Assembly: GCA_945619025.1 (NCBI GenBank) | Contig: CALZBJ010000010.1 | Span: 3,051-67,050 of the forward strand | From: CALZBJ01 sp945619025 | GTDB taxonomy: Bacteria; Pseudomonadota; Gammaproteobacteria; Cardiobacteriales; Wohlfahrtiimonadaceae | Direction of reading: 5' to 3' | Length of the DNA stretch: 64,000 nt | Shown: positions 26,440-34,730 of the stretch, piece after piece | How the letters are laid out: every line of letters begins with the position of its first letter | Position numbering within the stretch: position 1 is the stretch's first letter | Made by a program: the position numbers and the translations under genes | The notes under the pieces: generated by a model | The model's input: the letters and a program-made list of their open reading frames with translations, nothing else | The model's database searches: none | Told to the model about the DNA's origin: nothing

Positions 26440-27897
26440 TTAACGTGAATAGTTTGGTGCTTCTTTTGTGATCGTTACGTCGTGAACGTGCGATTCTTGC
26501 ATCCCTGCGTTTGTGATCTGTACAAAACGTGGTTTTGTGTTCATTTCGGCGATAGTGCCGCATCCAACATAGCCCATACCTGCGCGCACACCGCCCATTA
26601 ATTGGTGAACGATTGGAACGAGTGAGCCTTTATAGGCAACGCGACCTTCAATCCCTTCAGGAACGAGCTTATCTGAGCTTGCGCCTTCTTGGAAATAACG
26701 GTCTGATGATCCAGCGCTCATTGCGCCAAGTGATCCCATACCGCGGTATGATTTATACGCACGACCTTGGTAGAATTCGATTTCGCCCGGTGATTGATCA
26801 GTACCGGCTAAAATTGAGCCCACCATGATTGATGATGCACCTGCCGCTAACGCTTTTGCCATGTCGCCTGAGTAACGAATTCCACCATCTGCGATCACTG
26901 GTACGCCCGTGCCACGAAGAGCTTCGGCAACGTTTGCGATTGCAGTAATTTGTGGAACACCGATCCCTGCGATGATACGCGTTGTACAGATTGATCCTGG
27001 ACCAATCCCGACTTTAACGCCGTCAGTACCCGCCGCTAATAACGCTTTTGCTGCTTCTGCCGTTGCGATGTTACCGCTGATCACTTGTAATTCTGGATAA
27101 GTTTGTTTCACCCAACGTACGCGATCGATCACCCCTTTTGAGTGCCCGTGCGCTGTATCCACAACAATCGCGTCAACGCCGGCGTCTACTAAACGCTCGA
27201 TACGCTCTTCGGTACCTGCGCCCGCGCCAACTGCCGCGCCACAGATTAAGTTGCCATCGGCATCAGTGACTGAGTTTGGGTATTTTTCGGTGTGTGAAAT
27301 GTCTTTAACCGAGATTAAACCGCAAAGTTCGTTTGCTTCATTGACAACGAGTAGACGCTCTAAACGATGCACTTTTAAAAGCTCGATCACTTCTTCTTGG
27401 GTTGAGCTTTCGCTCGCGGTAATTAATCGATCACGGGTGGTCATCGCGGTTACCACTTTTTTCGATGCATCATCTTCAAAGCGTACGTCACGGTTGGTGA
27501 TGATTCCCACCACTTTGCCATTATCAAGTACCGGCGCACCTGAGATTTTATTGGCGCGCATTAATTGTCTAAATTCGAAAATTGTCGTGTCCGGGGTCAC
27601 GGTGATTGGGTCTGATACGATCCCGGTTTCATAGTTTTTAACTTTCGCTACTTCGCCCGCCTGTTCTTCGGGGGTTAAGTTTTTATGAATGATCCCGATT
27701 CCGCCTTGTTGCGCCATCGCGATCGCCATTGCGCTCTCAGTTACGGTATCCATCGCCGCTGATAAAAGTGGGATGTTTAACGCGATTTTCTGAGTCAATT
27801 GCGTTTTTAAGCACACCGCTTTTGGAATGACTTCTGAATAATCCGGTACTAGTAAAACGTCGTCAAAGGTTAATCCTTGTTCCATCACTCTAAGCAT
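26440..27897 (-). CDS. guaB: Inosine-5'-monophosphate dehydrogenase
   Basis: GuaB oxidises IMP to XMP, the first committed step to GMP. The TIM barrel is interrupted by a tandem CBS (Bateman) module at about residues 95-205. The catalytic cysteine is C304 in IGPGSICTTRI. The flap motif and MSAGSSDRYFQ follow, and the C-terminal VPEGIEGRVAYKG is present. At 485 residues it is of normal length. AGGAG stands 8 nt before the first ATG. guaA is not adjacent; lysS follows instead. Confidence 0.97.
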   Translation of the reverse strand: MLRVMEQGLTFDDVLLVPDYSEVIPKAVCLKTQLTQKIALNIPLLSAAMDTVTESAMAIAMAQQGGIGIIHKNLTPEEQAGEVAKVKNYETGIVSDPITVTPDTTIFEFRQLMRANKISGAPVLDNGKVVGIITNRDVRFEDDASKKVVTAMTTRDRLITASESSTQEEVIELLKVHRLERLLVVNEANELCGLISVKDISHTEKYPNSVTDADGNLICGAAVGAGAGTEERIERLVDAGVDAIVVDTAHGHSKGVIDRVRWVKQTYPELQVISGNIATAEAAKALLAAGTDGVKVGIGPGSICTTRIIAGIGVPQITAIANVAEALRGTGVPVIADGGIRYSGDMAKALAAGASSIMVGSILAGTDQSPGEIEFYQGRAYKSYRGMGSLGAMSAGSSDRYFQEGASSDKLVPEGIEGRVAYKGSLVPIVHQLMGGVRAGMGYVGCGTIAEMNTKPRFVQITNAGMQESHVHDVTITKEAPNYSR

Positions 27898-28014
27898 ATT
27901 GGTGTCTCCTAAAAAACTGATATTAAAAGGGCTTCGAAAGCTAAAAATTAAAGTCCTTTATTCTAACATAGAAATCTGAGAGGATAGCTAATTTATAGCG
28001 CTTTTCTCATTTTT

Positions 28015-28023
28015 TGCTATAAT
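28015..28023 (+). promoter_or_regulatory. Extended -10 promoter of pgsA
   Basis: TGCTATAAT lies 44-52 nt upstream of the pgsA ATG on the plus strand, with no clear -35. The identical nonamer is found before rpoD and before the HisP-like gene. Confidence 0.6.
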
Positions 28024-28066
28024 GCGAACAATTTACTATTAGAAATGCTTTTGGAGTCTCATCATC

Positions 28067-28648
28067 ATGAATATCCCCAGCATGATTACCTCCTTTCGGG
28101 TCGCAATCATCCCTATTTTCATCGCAGTTTTCTTAATTGAGTTAAACGGTCATTTCTGGGGTTTCCCCGCGACAAACGTCGTTCTTCTTATCTTATTTGC
28201 CATCGCGTCGATCACCGACTGGCTTGATGGTTATCTCGCTCGTAAATGGAATCAAACCTCAAGTTTTGGGGCGTTTTTAGACCCCGTTGCCGATAAATTA
28301 CTCGTTGCAGTGGCGCTCATTGCGATTGTGGCAAGTAACCCAACCCACTGGTATTTAACCCTATCGGTAATGATTATTATCAGTCGTGAAATCACCGTAT
28401 CGGCCCTTCGCGAATGGATGGCTTCCATGGGGGAACGCGGCGTTGTTGCGGTATCGTGGATCGGTAAATGGAAAACCGCTTTCCAAATGCTCGCCATCGG
28501 CTGCCTACTCTTTAAAGAAGATTTCTTCGGACTACCGATCTTTACCATTGGCCTTATCTTATTAGTCGCCGCGACGGTGTTAACGCTCTGGTCGATGATT
28601 CAATATCTCTACGCCACTTGGAAAGCACTGCGCCCCGCAAGCGCCTAA
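28067..28648 (+). CDS. pgsA: CDP-diacylglycerol-glycerol-3-phosphate 3-phosphatidyltransferase
   Basis: PgsA makes phosphatidylglycerol phosphate, the first step to phosphatidylglycerol and cardiolipin. The full CDP-alcohol phosphotransferase signature is present: D51, D54, G55, A58, R59, G68, D72 and D76. There are about four to five hydrophobic segments, and the 193-residue length is typical. GGAG lies 10 nt upstream of the ATG. It diverges from guaB and is followed by a bidirectional terminator. Confidence 0.95.
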   Translation: MNIPSMITSFRVAIIPIFIAVFLIELNGHFWGFPATNVVLLILFAIASITDWLDGYLARKWNQTSSFGAFLDPVADKLLVAVALIAIVASNPTHWYLTLSVMIIISREITVSALREWMASMGERGVVAVSWIGKWKTAFQMLAIGCLLFKEDFFGLPIFTIGLILLVAATVLTLWSMIQYLYATWKALRPASA

Positions 28649-28674
28649 GACTCACGAATATTAAACCGAATACG

Positions 28675-28713
28675 AAAAAGCTCATGGCCTAACATTAAAC
28701 CCATGAGCTTTTT
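28675..28713. terminator. Bidirectional terminator between pgsA and the cysteine desulfurase
   Basis: A 13-bp perfect stem (AAAAAGCTCATGG with CCATGAGCTTTTT) serves the two converging genes; it has a T-run on each strand. Confidence 0.9.
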
Positions 28714-28739
28714 TATTGCCTATTATTTTATTTTTCATT

Positions 28740-30305
28740 TTAAAGCGTACGAATAATGCCTTCCACTTTTAAAAGATCGCGCAGATAGCGAGATGGCACA
28801 CCTTCATCAAATTGCGCCTCAATGGAAAAGTCGCTGAAATCACCTTGAGTAAATCCACCTGCCAATAATCGTTCTAACGCTTCTCGCACTGTGAGTACTG
28901 CATCAATCATATAGGGCACACCGGAAACGAGTGCTACGACGCGGAGTTTTCCATCCATTTGAAGAACCTTAAAGGTCACCTTTAAATGTTCTTCATTAAG
29001 ATGCGCTTCACGGATTAAGGAGATTCTTTTAGGGTTTTCTGACATGGCGTGAAGTAATTTAAGATTATTGAGAATCAGCGACATCTCTTGAAACGCACCT
29101 TCACCTTCTTCGCTCTGCCCTATCGAAAGATCAATAGATTTTCCCGTTGCAAGGGATTGCAAAAGCCCGATCACCGCTTTAAAGCGCAGAAGCGCAAATT
29201 CAATCTCATCGAGATTAGTAAAACGCCCTAAACTAAGACGAATACTCTGGAGCGAGCGTTCCGTTGAATAGCCCATCTCCGTTAAGACATACGAGGGCAG
29301 CGTATCATCGCTATTACACGCCGAGCCCTTAGCAAAACCAAGCTCCGGCAGATAATGAATCAGCGCATCGGCATGGACATCGGGAATCCAAAGATTAAGA
29401 ATCGATGGAATAATCCTGTGAGTTTGACTTTCTGAATCGATCCGCCCACAATTTCGCTCAACGCCAAAAGGAGCAAGTTCCGTTAAGATTTTATCGGCAA
29501 GTGCCGTATGACGCGCCTGCTCCTCTTCATATGAATGAGCGCAAAGTTCGAGCGCTTCGGCGAGCCCTGTGATCTGTTCATTCGGCATCGTGCCAGAACG
29601 AATCCCGAGTTGTCCGCCGCTCCCATCAATTAAAGGGGTTAACGGTAAACGAGGAAAATGGCGACGATAGAGAATCCCGACACCTTTTGGCCCATAGCAT
29701 TTATGCCCACTCATGCTTAAAAGATCAAATTGAGAGGCATCAATTCGTTGATGAGGCGCGGTTTGCGTGCCATCCACATGAAAAGGGATTTTCCGCGCGC
29801 GGGCTATTTCGGCAATGCTTTCAACTGGCATCACATCGCCCGTCTCATTATTCACCCAAATGAGCGAGATAATCGCGGTATCATCAGTGATCGCGGCTTC
29901 AACCATTTCAGGGGTAATCAGCCCTTGACGATTAGGCGAAATAAACGTGGCTTTATACCCCTCTTTCATCAGCGCCTGCACCGTTTGCAGCGTGGCTTTA
30001 TGCTCCACCGTCGAGGTAATAATATGCTTTTTTGTTTGACTGTGGCAAACACCCTTAATCGCCTGATTGATCGATTCCGTTGCGCCACTTGTGATAATGA
30101 GCTCATTACGTTTCACCTGTAAAAAGGCCGCAATCGAATCAAGGGCCTGATCAAGCGCCTCTTTTGCTTCAAACCCCGCCCGATGATGGCTCGTAAAATT
30201 CCCCCACTTGGAGTGAAGCGTCTTCACCATCACATCGATCACGCGGGGATCGGGAGGCGTTGTGGCTGCATAATCAAGATAGACAAATCGATCGTTTTTC
30301 ATCAT
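28740..30305 (-). CDS. NifS/IscS-type cysteine desulfurase with a C-terminal extension
   Basis: The first ~385 residues form a class V aminotransferase-fold cysteine desulfurase, which removes sulfur from cysteine as an enzyme-bound persulfide. PLP contacts are H102, D178 in HVDGTQ and the Schiff-base lysine K202 in SGHKCYGPKG. The persulfide cysteine is C330 in KGSACNSDD. A further ~135 residues follow, which is unusual for the family. That extension has no cysteine. Its strand pattern (HLKVTFKVLQMDGKLRVV, then REALERLLAGG) faintly recalls the IscU scaffold, but the cluster-ligand cysteines are absent, so this is only a suggestion. No isc or suf genes are nearby. AGGA precedes the ATG at 30305. 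Confidence 0.88.
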   Translation of the reverse strand: MMKNDRFVYLDYAATTPPDPRVIDVMVKTLHSKWGNFTSHHRAGFEAKEALDQALDSIAAFLQVKRNELIITSGATESINQAIKGVCHSQTKKHIITSTVEHKATLQTVQALMKEGYKATFISPNRQGLITPEMVEAAITDDTAIISLIWVNNETGDVMPVESIAEIARARKIPFHVDGTQTAPHQRIDASQFDLLSMSGHKCYGPKGVGILYRRHFPRLPLTPLIDGSGGQLGIRSGTMPNEQITGLAEALELCAHSYEEEQARHTALADKILTELAPFGVERNCGRIDSESQTHRIIPSILNLWIPDVHADALIHYLPELGFAKGSACNSDDTLPSYVLTEMGYSTERSLQSIRLSLGRFTNLDEIEFALLRFKAVIGLLQSLATGKSIDLSIGQSEEGEGAFQEMSLILNNLKLLHAMSENPKRISLIREAHLNEEHLKVTFKVLQMDGKLRVVALVSGVPYMIDAVLTVREALERLLAGGFTQGDFSDFSIEAQFDEGVPSRYLRDLLKVEGIIRTL

Positions 30306-30383
30306 GGAAATCCTAGATTGTGAACGGAAAATTAAACGTATGGATTAAAGGTATCGGGCCTGAAAAATAGAACGAAACAAAAA

Positions 30384-30404
30384 CGCGAGAGCCGAACTCT
30401 CGCG
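30384..30404 (-). terminator. Intrinsic terminator of the HisP-like gene
   Basis: An 8-bp perfect stem (CGCGAGAG/CTCTCGCG) is followed on the minus strand by TTTTTGTTT. It lies about 43 nt past the stop codon. Confidence 0.9.
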
Positions 30405-30446
30405 AATTATTATAACGCTTTTACCAAATCACTCGAAAGGATTTGC

Positions 30447-31217
30447 TTAGCCGCGATAGTGCTTAATAAATTGTTGGAAACGCTCTGATTTTGGATTAGT
30501 GAAGAGCTCCTCAGGCGGGCCCTGCTCTTCGATGCGTCCCTCATGGAAAAAGACCACCTCATCGGAGATATTTTTCGCAAAATCCATCTCGTGAGTCACG
30601 ATCACCATGGTCATGCCCTCTTTGGCAAGATCTTGCATCACCGTTAAGACCTCGTGCACAAGCTCCGGGTCAAGCGCAGATGTGGGCTCATCAAAGAGCA
30701 TTACGCTTGGCTCCATCGCTAACGCTCTAGCGATCGCAACGCGCTGCTGCTGACCGCCCGATAGATTGATCGGATAATCATGAACGCGCTCTGAAAGCCC
30801 TACTTTATTAAGAAGCTCAAGCGAACGTGCTTTCGCCTCTTTTTTCGATAATCCTAATACATGGATCGGTGCTTCCATCATATTTTCAAGCACCGTCATA
30901 TGACTCCAGAGATTGAAGTTTTGAAACACCATGCCAAGCTGAGTGCGAAGACGGCGCATCTGTTGCGGATCTTCAGCGACAAGACCTTTATCGCCCGGCA
31001 TCAATTTTAACGCTTCACCATTAATAATAATCTCCCCTTGATCGGGTTTTTCAAGCAGATTAATACAGCGTAAAAATGTACTTTTTCCTGAACCTGAAGC
31101 CCCTAAAAGCGAGACAACATCCCCTTTTTGCAACTCAAGTGAAATCCCTTTTAAAATCTCACGGTCACCAAAGGACTTATGGATATTTTTAATAGTTAAT
31201 GCTGGCGTCTGTTTCAT
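30447..31217 (-). CDS. Polar amino acid ABC transporter ATP-binding protein (HisP-like)
   Basis: A 256-residue ATPase of the polar amino acid uptake family (HisP/ArtP/GlnQ). Walker A is GASGSGKST (39-47), the signature LSGGQ (152-156), Walker B VMLFDEP (172-178) and the switch histidine lies in IVTHEM. The insertion after LKLMPGDKGLVAED and QMRRLRTQLGMVFQNFNLW is characteristic of the histidine/lysine/arginine branch. No permease or binding protein is encoded alongside: its own promoter and terminator bracket it. It must work with components encoded elsewhere. Confidence 0.9.
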   Translation of the reverse strand: MKQTPALTIKNIHKSFGDREILKGISLELQKGDVVSLLGASGSGKSTFLRCINLLEKPDQGEIIINGEALKLMPGDKGLVAEDPQQMRRLRTQLGMVFQNFNLWSHMTVLENMMEAPIHVLGLSKKEAKARSLELLNKVGLSERVHDYPINLSGGQQQRVAIARALAMEPSVMLFDEPTSALDPELVHEVLTVMQDLAKEGMTMVIVTHEMDFAKNISDEVVFFHEGRIEEQGPPEELFTNPKSERFQQFIKHYRG

Positions 31218-31251
31218 AAATCTCTGTAAACTATTTTAAAATCAATGGGGC

Positions 31252-31260
31252 ATTATAGCA
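31252..31260 (-). promoter_or_regulatory. Extended -10 promoter of the HisP-like gene
   Basis: The minus strand reads TGCTATAAT about 35 nt upstream of the start codon, without a good -35. Confidence 0.6.
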
Positions 31261-31447
31261 GTATCGGCCAAATAAAACATCGAAGAGATTCCCCGCGCGC
31301 GCTATTTTCTCAAATCCCTACCGAATCTCAGCTTAATTAATTGAATTGATAGGCGCTCATTAAAAAAATTAAATTGCTATTTAATTAAAAGGGCGGAGAA
31401 TGGGAAGAATTGGGACACATTTTGGCTTGTCGAAGGATATATTGAAT

Positions 31448-32164
31448 ATGCAGCACTTAAATGATTGCGAGTTTCTCCACACTATTTTAGAAAATGAAGG
31501 GGTCACCGGATTAACCTATAACGATGGGTGGATTGAGAGTTCACAGACACCAACAAAAATTGCTGCACTGATCGAATTAAATCCCGCAGAACGTCAAGAA
31601 TTATCGACGGTAACGCTCCATATTCGCCTTGCGCGCGAAGGATTTAAACCCTTTTCACAAAATTTTGAAGGCTATGCCCATTCAGAAGAAGAGGCGATTT
31701 TAGATGCCTATCAGGCCTTTTCGCATACGGCGCTTGACCCACTTTTGCTCGCCATTTGGAACATCAATGAAGCGGGCTATATTCAAGAAGAGGAGTGGGA
31801 AGTTGGCCCCGATCTCTATCGCGCGTGCCTTGGCAATGTCGTCGGTGAAGGAGAAGCCGGAAAACCCAATGAAATTGGCGCAGAAAATGCCAAAATTGCG
31901 ACCGAAAGCGGCCTGGTTGATATTCCTGAGGATTATTTTGAGGCGCTCGTTGAGACCATTTATGATAATGCCGAAGGGGAAGAATTTCTCTGGTTCCATT
32001 TCAATTTCGTCTATACTCCCGGTGAAATGCCGGTGATGGAGCTCTATAAAAATGGCGAGCTCGTCGATCTTGAGCCCTCCGAACTGCTTGATATTCCTTG
32101 GCCTAACTCCAATGAATTTTACGCATTTCGCGAAACCGTCATCTTAACGAAAAAACCTGCGTAA
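31448..32164 (+). CDS. Cytoplasmic protein of unknown function (possibly DUF6348)
   Basis: This acidic protein of 238 residues has no signal peptide and no membrane segment. The start at 31448 has AAGGA 11 nt upstream; an in-frame ATG at 31400 would add 16 residues but its Shine-Dalgarno is one base away. The middle contains HTALDPLLLAIWNI and the C-terminus WPNSNEFYAFRETVILT. The overall look recalls the DUF6348 family, but I am not sure. No partner gene is adjacent; sfsA follows after 130 nt. Confidence 0.65.
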   Translation: MQHLNDCEFLHTILENEGVTGLTYNDGWIESSQTPTKIAALIELNPAERQELSTVTLHIRLAREGFKPFSQNFEGYAHSEEEAILDAYQAFSHTALDPLLLAIWNINEAGYIQEEEWEVGPDLYRACLGNVVGEGEAGKPNEIGAENAKIATESGLVDIPEDYFEALVETIYDNAEGEEFLWFHFNFVYTPGEMPVMELYKNGELVDLEPSELLDIPWPNSNEFYAFRETVILTKKPA

Positions 32165-32297
32165 ACTCGCCACCCTTTAAATATAGATCGAAATATTCAT
32201 ATCGAGAGCCCGGCCTTCATGCTGGGCTTTTTGTTGCGCTATGAACGCTTAATTTCTTATACTGTTCGCTCATCATGCCTAAAACGAGGAGCGCTTT

Positions 32298-33011
32298 ATG
32301 ATTTTCAATCCCCCACTTATTCAAGCGACGTTAATTAAACGCTATCGCCGATTTTTAACCGATATCCGCCTTGAATCCGGTGAAACGATTACCATTCATT
32401 GCCCCAATACTGGCTCGATGATGAACTGCTTAGTGCCAGAAAGTCAGGCGTGGTATCTCCCTTCTACCGACCCAAATCGGAAAACTAAAGGCACTTGGGT
32501 GCTTGCGACTACGCCCCACGGACGCATCGCCAATATTAATACCCATTATGCCAACACCCTTGTGGAAGAGGCGCTGAGCGAGAGACTTATCAAAGAAGCA
32601 GGTACCTTTAAAAAGCTCCGCCGTGAGGTGAAATATGGGGAAGAAAATTCTCGCATCGATTTTTGCTTAACTCACGAGGACGATTCGCTCACCTATATTG
32701 AAGTAAAAAGTGTGACGCTCGGATTTCATGATTCCACCACCGCCGCCTTCCCCGATGCTGTGACGGAACGCGGGACAAAACACCTCCGTGAACTGACGCG
32801 CCTTGCTGAAAATGGCGTTAAAACGATCCTGCTCTACTGCGTCAACCTCTCAGGGATTACCGCCGTTCGCCCCGCCGATGAGATCGACCCTGAGTACGGA
32901 AAAGCGCTTCGCCTTGCGCAAAAAGCCGGTGTAAAAATCATCGCATACGGCACCGAATTATCCCCAAGCGAAATCAAAATCACCCATTCAATTCCGGTGG
33001 TGATGGATTAA
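32298..33011 (+). CDS. sfsA: SfsA family protein
   Basis: A 237-residue member of the SfsA family (E. coli 234 residues), first described as stimulating maltose-gene expression. It has an N-terminal OB-like domain with HCPNTGSM and a C-terminal domain with a restriction-nuclease-like active site (EENSRIDFCLT and YIEVKSVTL, then FPDAVTERGTKHL). The family has been proposed to bind or cut nucleic acid, but its role is not settled. GAGG precedes the ATG. It converges on the gabD region, with a terminator between. Confidence 0.95.
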   Translation: MIFNPPLIQATLIKRYRRFLTDIRLESGETITIHCPNTGSMMNCLVPESQAWYLPSTDPNRKTKGTWVLATTPHGRIANINTHYANTLVEEALSERLIKEAGTFKKLRREVKYGEENSRIDFCLTHEDDSLTYIEVKSVTLGFHDSTTAAFPDAVTERGTKHLRELTRLAENGVKTILLYCVNLSGITAVRPADEIDPEYGKALRLAQKAGVKIIAYGTELSPSEIKITHSIPVVMD

Positions 33012-33038
33012 TTCCCAATCATTCATCTGACAATAAAA

Positions 33039-33080
33039 AAGAGCGTGCCTGCTGATTTTATCTCAACAAGACACGCTCTT
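33039..33080 (-). terminator. Terminator at the end of the gabD 3' region
   Basis: AAGAGCGTG and CACGCTCTT form a 9-bp stem around a 24-nt loop. The minus strand continues with TTTTTTATTG. It lies 165 nt beyond the gabD stop, so the transcript would have a long 3' untranslated region. It also sits 28 nt after the sfsA stop. Confidence 0.75.
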
Positions 33081-33097
33081 ACGCCATATCACTCATG

Positions 33098-33241
33098 GAG
33101 TGTGATTCTTTAGCGCACGACGCGCCCATTATGCAATCAATATCGAGGTCAACAAAACGACTACGAATCACACACTCTACTTTAGGGTCGATCAAATTCT
33201 CTAAACGCTAAGAGCGCAACGCTCAAAGAAAAAGATCGACC
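33098..33241 (-). other. Structured non-coding segment downstream of gabD
   Basis: The stretch between gabD and its terminator holds several inverted repeats and no ORF. GGTCGATC (33186-33193) pairs with GATCGACC (33234-33241). Inside that lies a GAGCG/CGCTC hairpin (33212-33224). GAGTGTGATTC (33098-33108) pairs with GAATCACACACTC (33165-33177) apart from two extra bases. It could be a structured 3' UTR or a small RNA. Confidence 0.45.
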
Positions 33242-33243
33242 TT

Positions 33244-34632
33244 TTATAGATTTCCAATGGAGAGATATTTTGTTTCTAAATAGGGCTCAATCCCCTCAAT
33301 TCCCCCTTCGCGACCAATGCCACTCTCTTTAAAGCCACCAAAGGGTACTTGCGCCGTACTCGGCAATCCATCATTCCAACCAACGATTCCAAAATCGAGA
33401 TTATCTTGCAGATAAATACCCGCCTTATAATCGTTCGTGAAATAGTACGCGGCTAACCCAAAAGGCGTGCCATTGGCGATTTCGATCGCTTCATCAAGAG
33501 TATTAAATGCGATGATGGGAGCGACGGGACCAAAGGTCTCCTCAGACATAATATCCATCTCAAGCGTGACATTACCAAGCACCGTCGGTGCGACAAAATA
33601 GATCCCTTTATCATCGTCCGCTTGATAGGTGCCACCGGCTAAAATAGTCGCGCCGTTCGATTTAGCATTCTCAATTTGAGACACCACTTTATCAAACCCT
33701 TTCTTATTAATCAGCGGCCCAACATCGGTCTTCGCATCGAGGCCATTTCCCATCTTTAAGGCGTTAGTCGCGGCGGCAAATTTTTCACTAAATTCCTGAA
33801 TGACCGCTTGATGGACAATGAAACGATTCGCGCACACGCAGGTCTGCCCTGCATTTCTAAATTTAGAAGCGAGTGCTTGCGTCACCGCAAAATCAATATC
33901 TGCATCTTGACAGATAATAAACGGGGCATGCCCACCTAGCTCCATCGACACATGTTTTACCGTACAGGCGCTATCGCTAATTAGGCGCTTCCCAACGGGC
34001 GTTGAGCCAGTAAAGGTAATTTTGCGCACATGCTCACTTTCCGTGAAAATAGGGCCAACCTCTGAGCCATGACCAATCACGCATTGAATCACATCTTCGG
34101 GAATCCCCGCCTCATGAGCGAGCTCCACCAGTTTAATCATCGTAATCGGCGTATCTTCTGCCGGTTTCACAATAAATGTACACCCCGCCGCAAGCGCAGG
34201 ACCAGCTTTTCGGGTCATCATTGCAGCAGGGAAATTCCATGGCGTAATGGCTGCCACTTGCCCAATTCCTTGGCGCGTTACGACAATGCGTTTATCGCTC
34301 CCATTTGCCGGAATTGTGCGCCCATAGATACGTTTTGCCTCTTCGGCATACCACGTTAAATAACTCACCGCATAATTAACCTCACCACGAGATTCTTGAA
34401 GGGGCTTGCCATTCTCTTCCGTCATCACTTTAGCGATCGATTCCTTATCCCGCATAATGAGCTCTGCCCATTTAAAAATAAGCTCTGCGCGGTGATACGC
34501 CGAGGTTTTCCGCCATGTTTTAAACGCTTCATTCCCGCGAGCAAGTTTATCAATAATCGCCTCTTTAGAATCAATGGGGAGCGTTGCCAGTAGCTCACCT
34601 GTGGCAGGATTATGTACTTTTAATTGAGTCAT
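33244..34632 (-). CDS. gabD: Succinate-semialdehyde dehydrogenase
   Basis: A 462-residue aldehyde dehydrogenase. The catalytic cysteine C265 lies in AGQTCVCANR with the second cysteine two residues on, as in GabD. E231 is the general base in SMELGGHAPFI, and FTGSTPVGKRL binds NAD(P). It oxidises succinic semialdehyde to succinate, the second step of GABA breakdown. The ATG at 34632 has AAGGA 9 nt upstream; the frame opens at 34662 without support. gabT and a permease lie upstream on the same strand, but a terminator between gabT and gabD suggests partly separate control. E. coli GabD is about 20 residues longer. Confidence 0.93.
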   Translation of the reverse strand: MTQLKVHNPATGELLATLPIDSKEAIIDKLARGNEAFKTWRKTSAYHRAELIFKWAELIMRDKESIAKVMTEENGKPLQESRGEVNYAVSYLTWYAEEAKRIYGRTIPANGSDKRIVVTRQGIGQVAAITPWNFPAAMMTRKAGPALAAGCTFIVKPAEDTPITMIKLVELAHEAGIPEDVIQCVIGHGSEVGPIFTESEHVRKITFTGSTPVGKRLISDSACTVKHVSMELGGHAPFIICQDADIDFAVTQALASKFRNAGQTCVCANRFIVHQAVIQEFSEKFAAATNALKMGNGLDAKTDVGPLINKKGFDKVVSQIENAKSNGATILAGGTYQADDDKGIYFVAPTVLGNVTLEMDIMSEETFGPVAPIIAFNTLDEAIEIANGTPFGLAAYYFTNDYKAGIYLQDNLDFGIVGWNDGLPSTAQVPFGGFKESGIGREGGIEGIEPYLETKYLSIGNL

Positions 34633-34669
34633 CGTTTCAGATCCTTTTCTCTTAACCTTCATAAAAAAA

Positions 34670-34697
34670 GTGGGTAAATGGTTCGCTATTTACCCAC
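34670..34697 (-). terminator. Intrinsic terminator of gabT
   Basis: A 10-bp perfect stem (GTGGGTAAAT/ATTTACCCAC) is followed on the minus strand by TTTTTTTATG. It stands between gabT and gabD, only 40 nt before the gabD start. Confidence 0.85.
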
Positions 34698-34730
34698 CTC
34701 TATTTCACTTAAAATGCGCTTATTGAAGTG

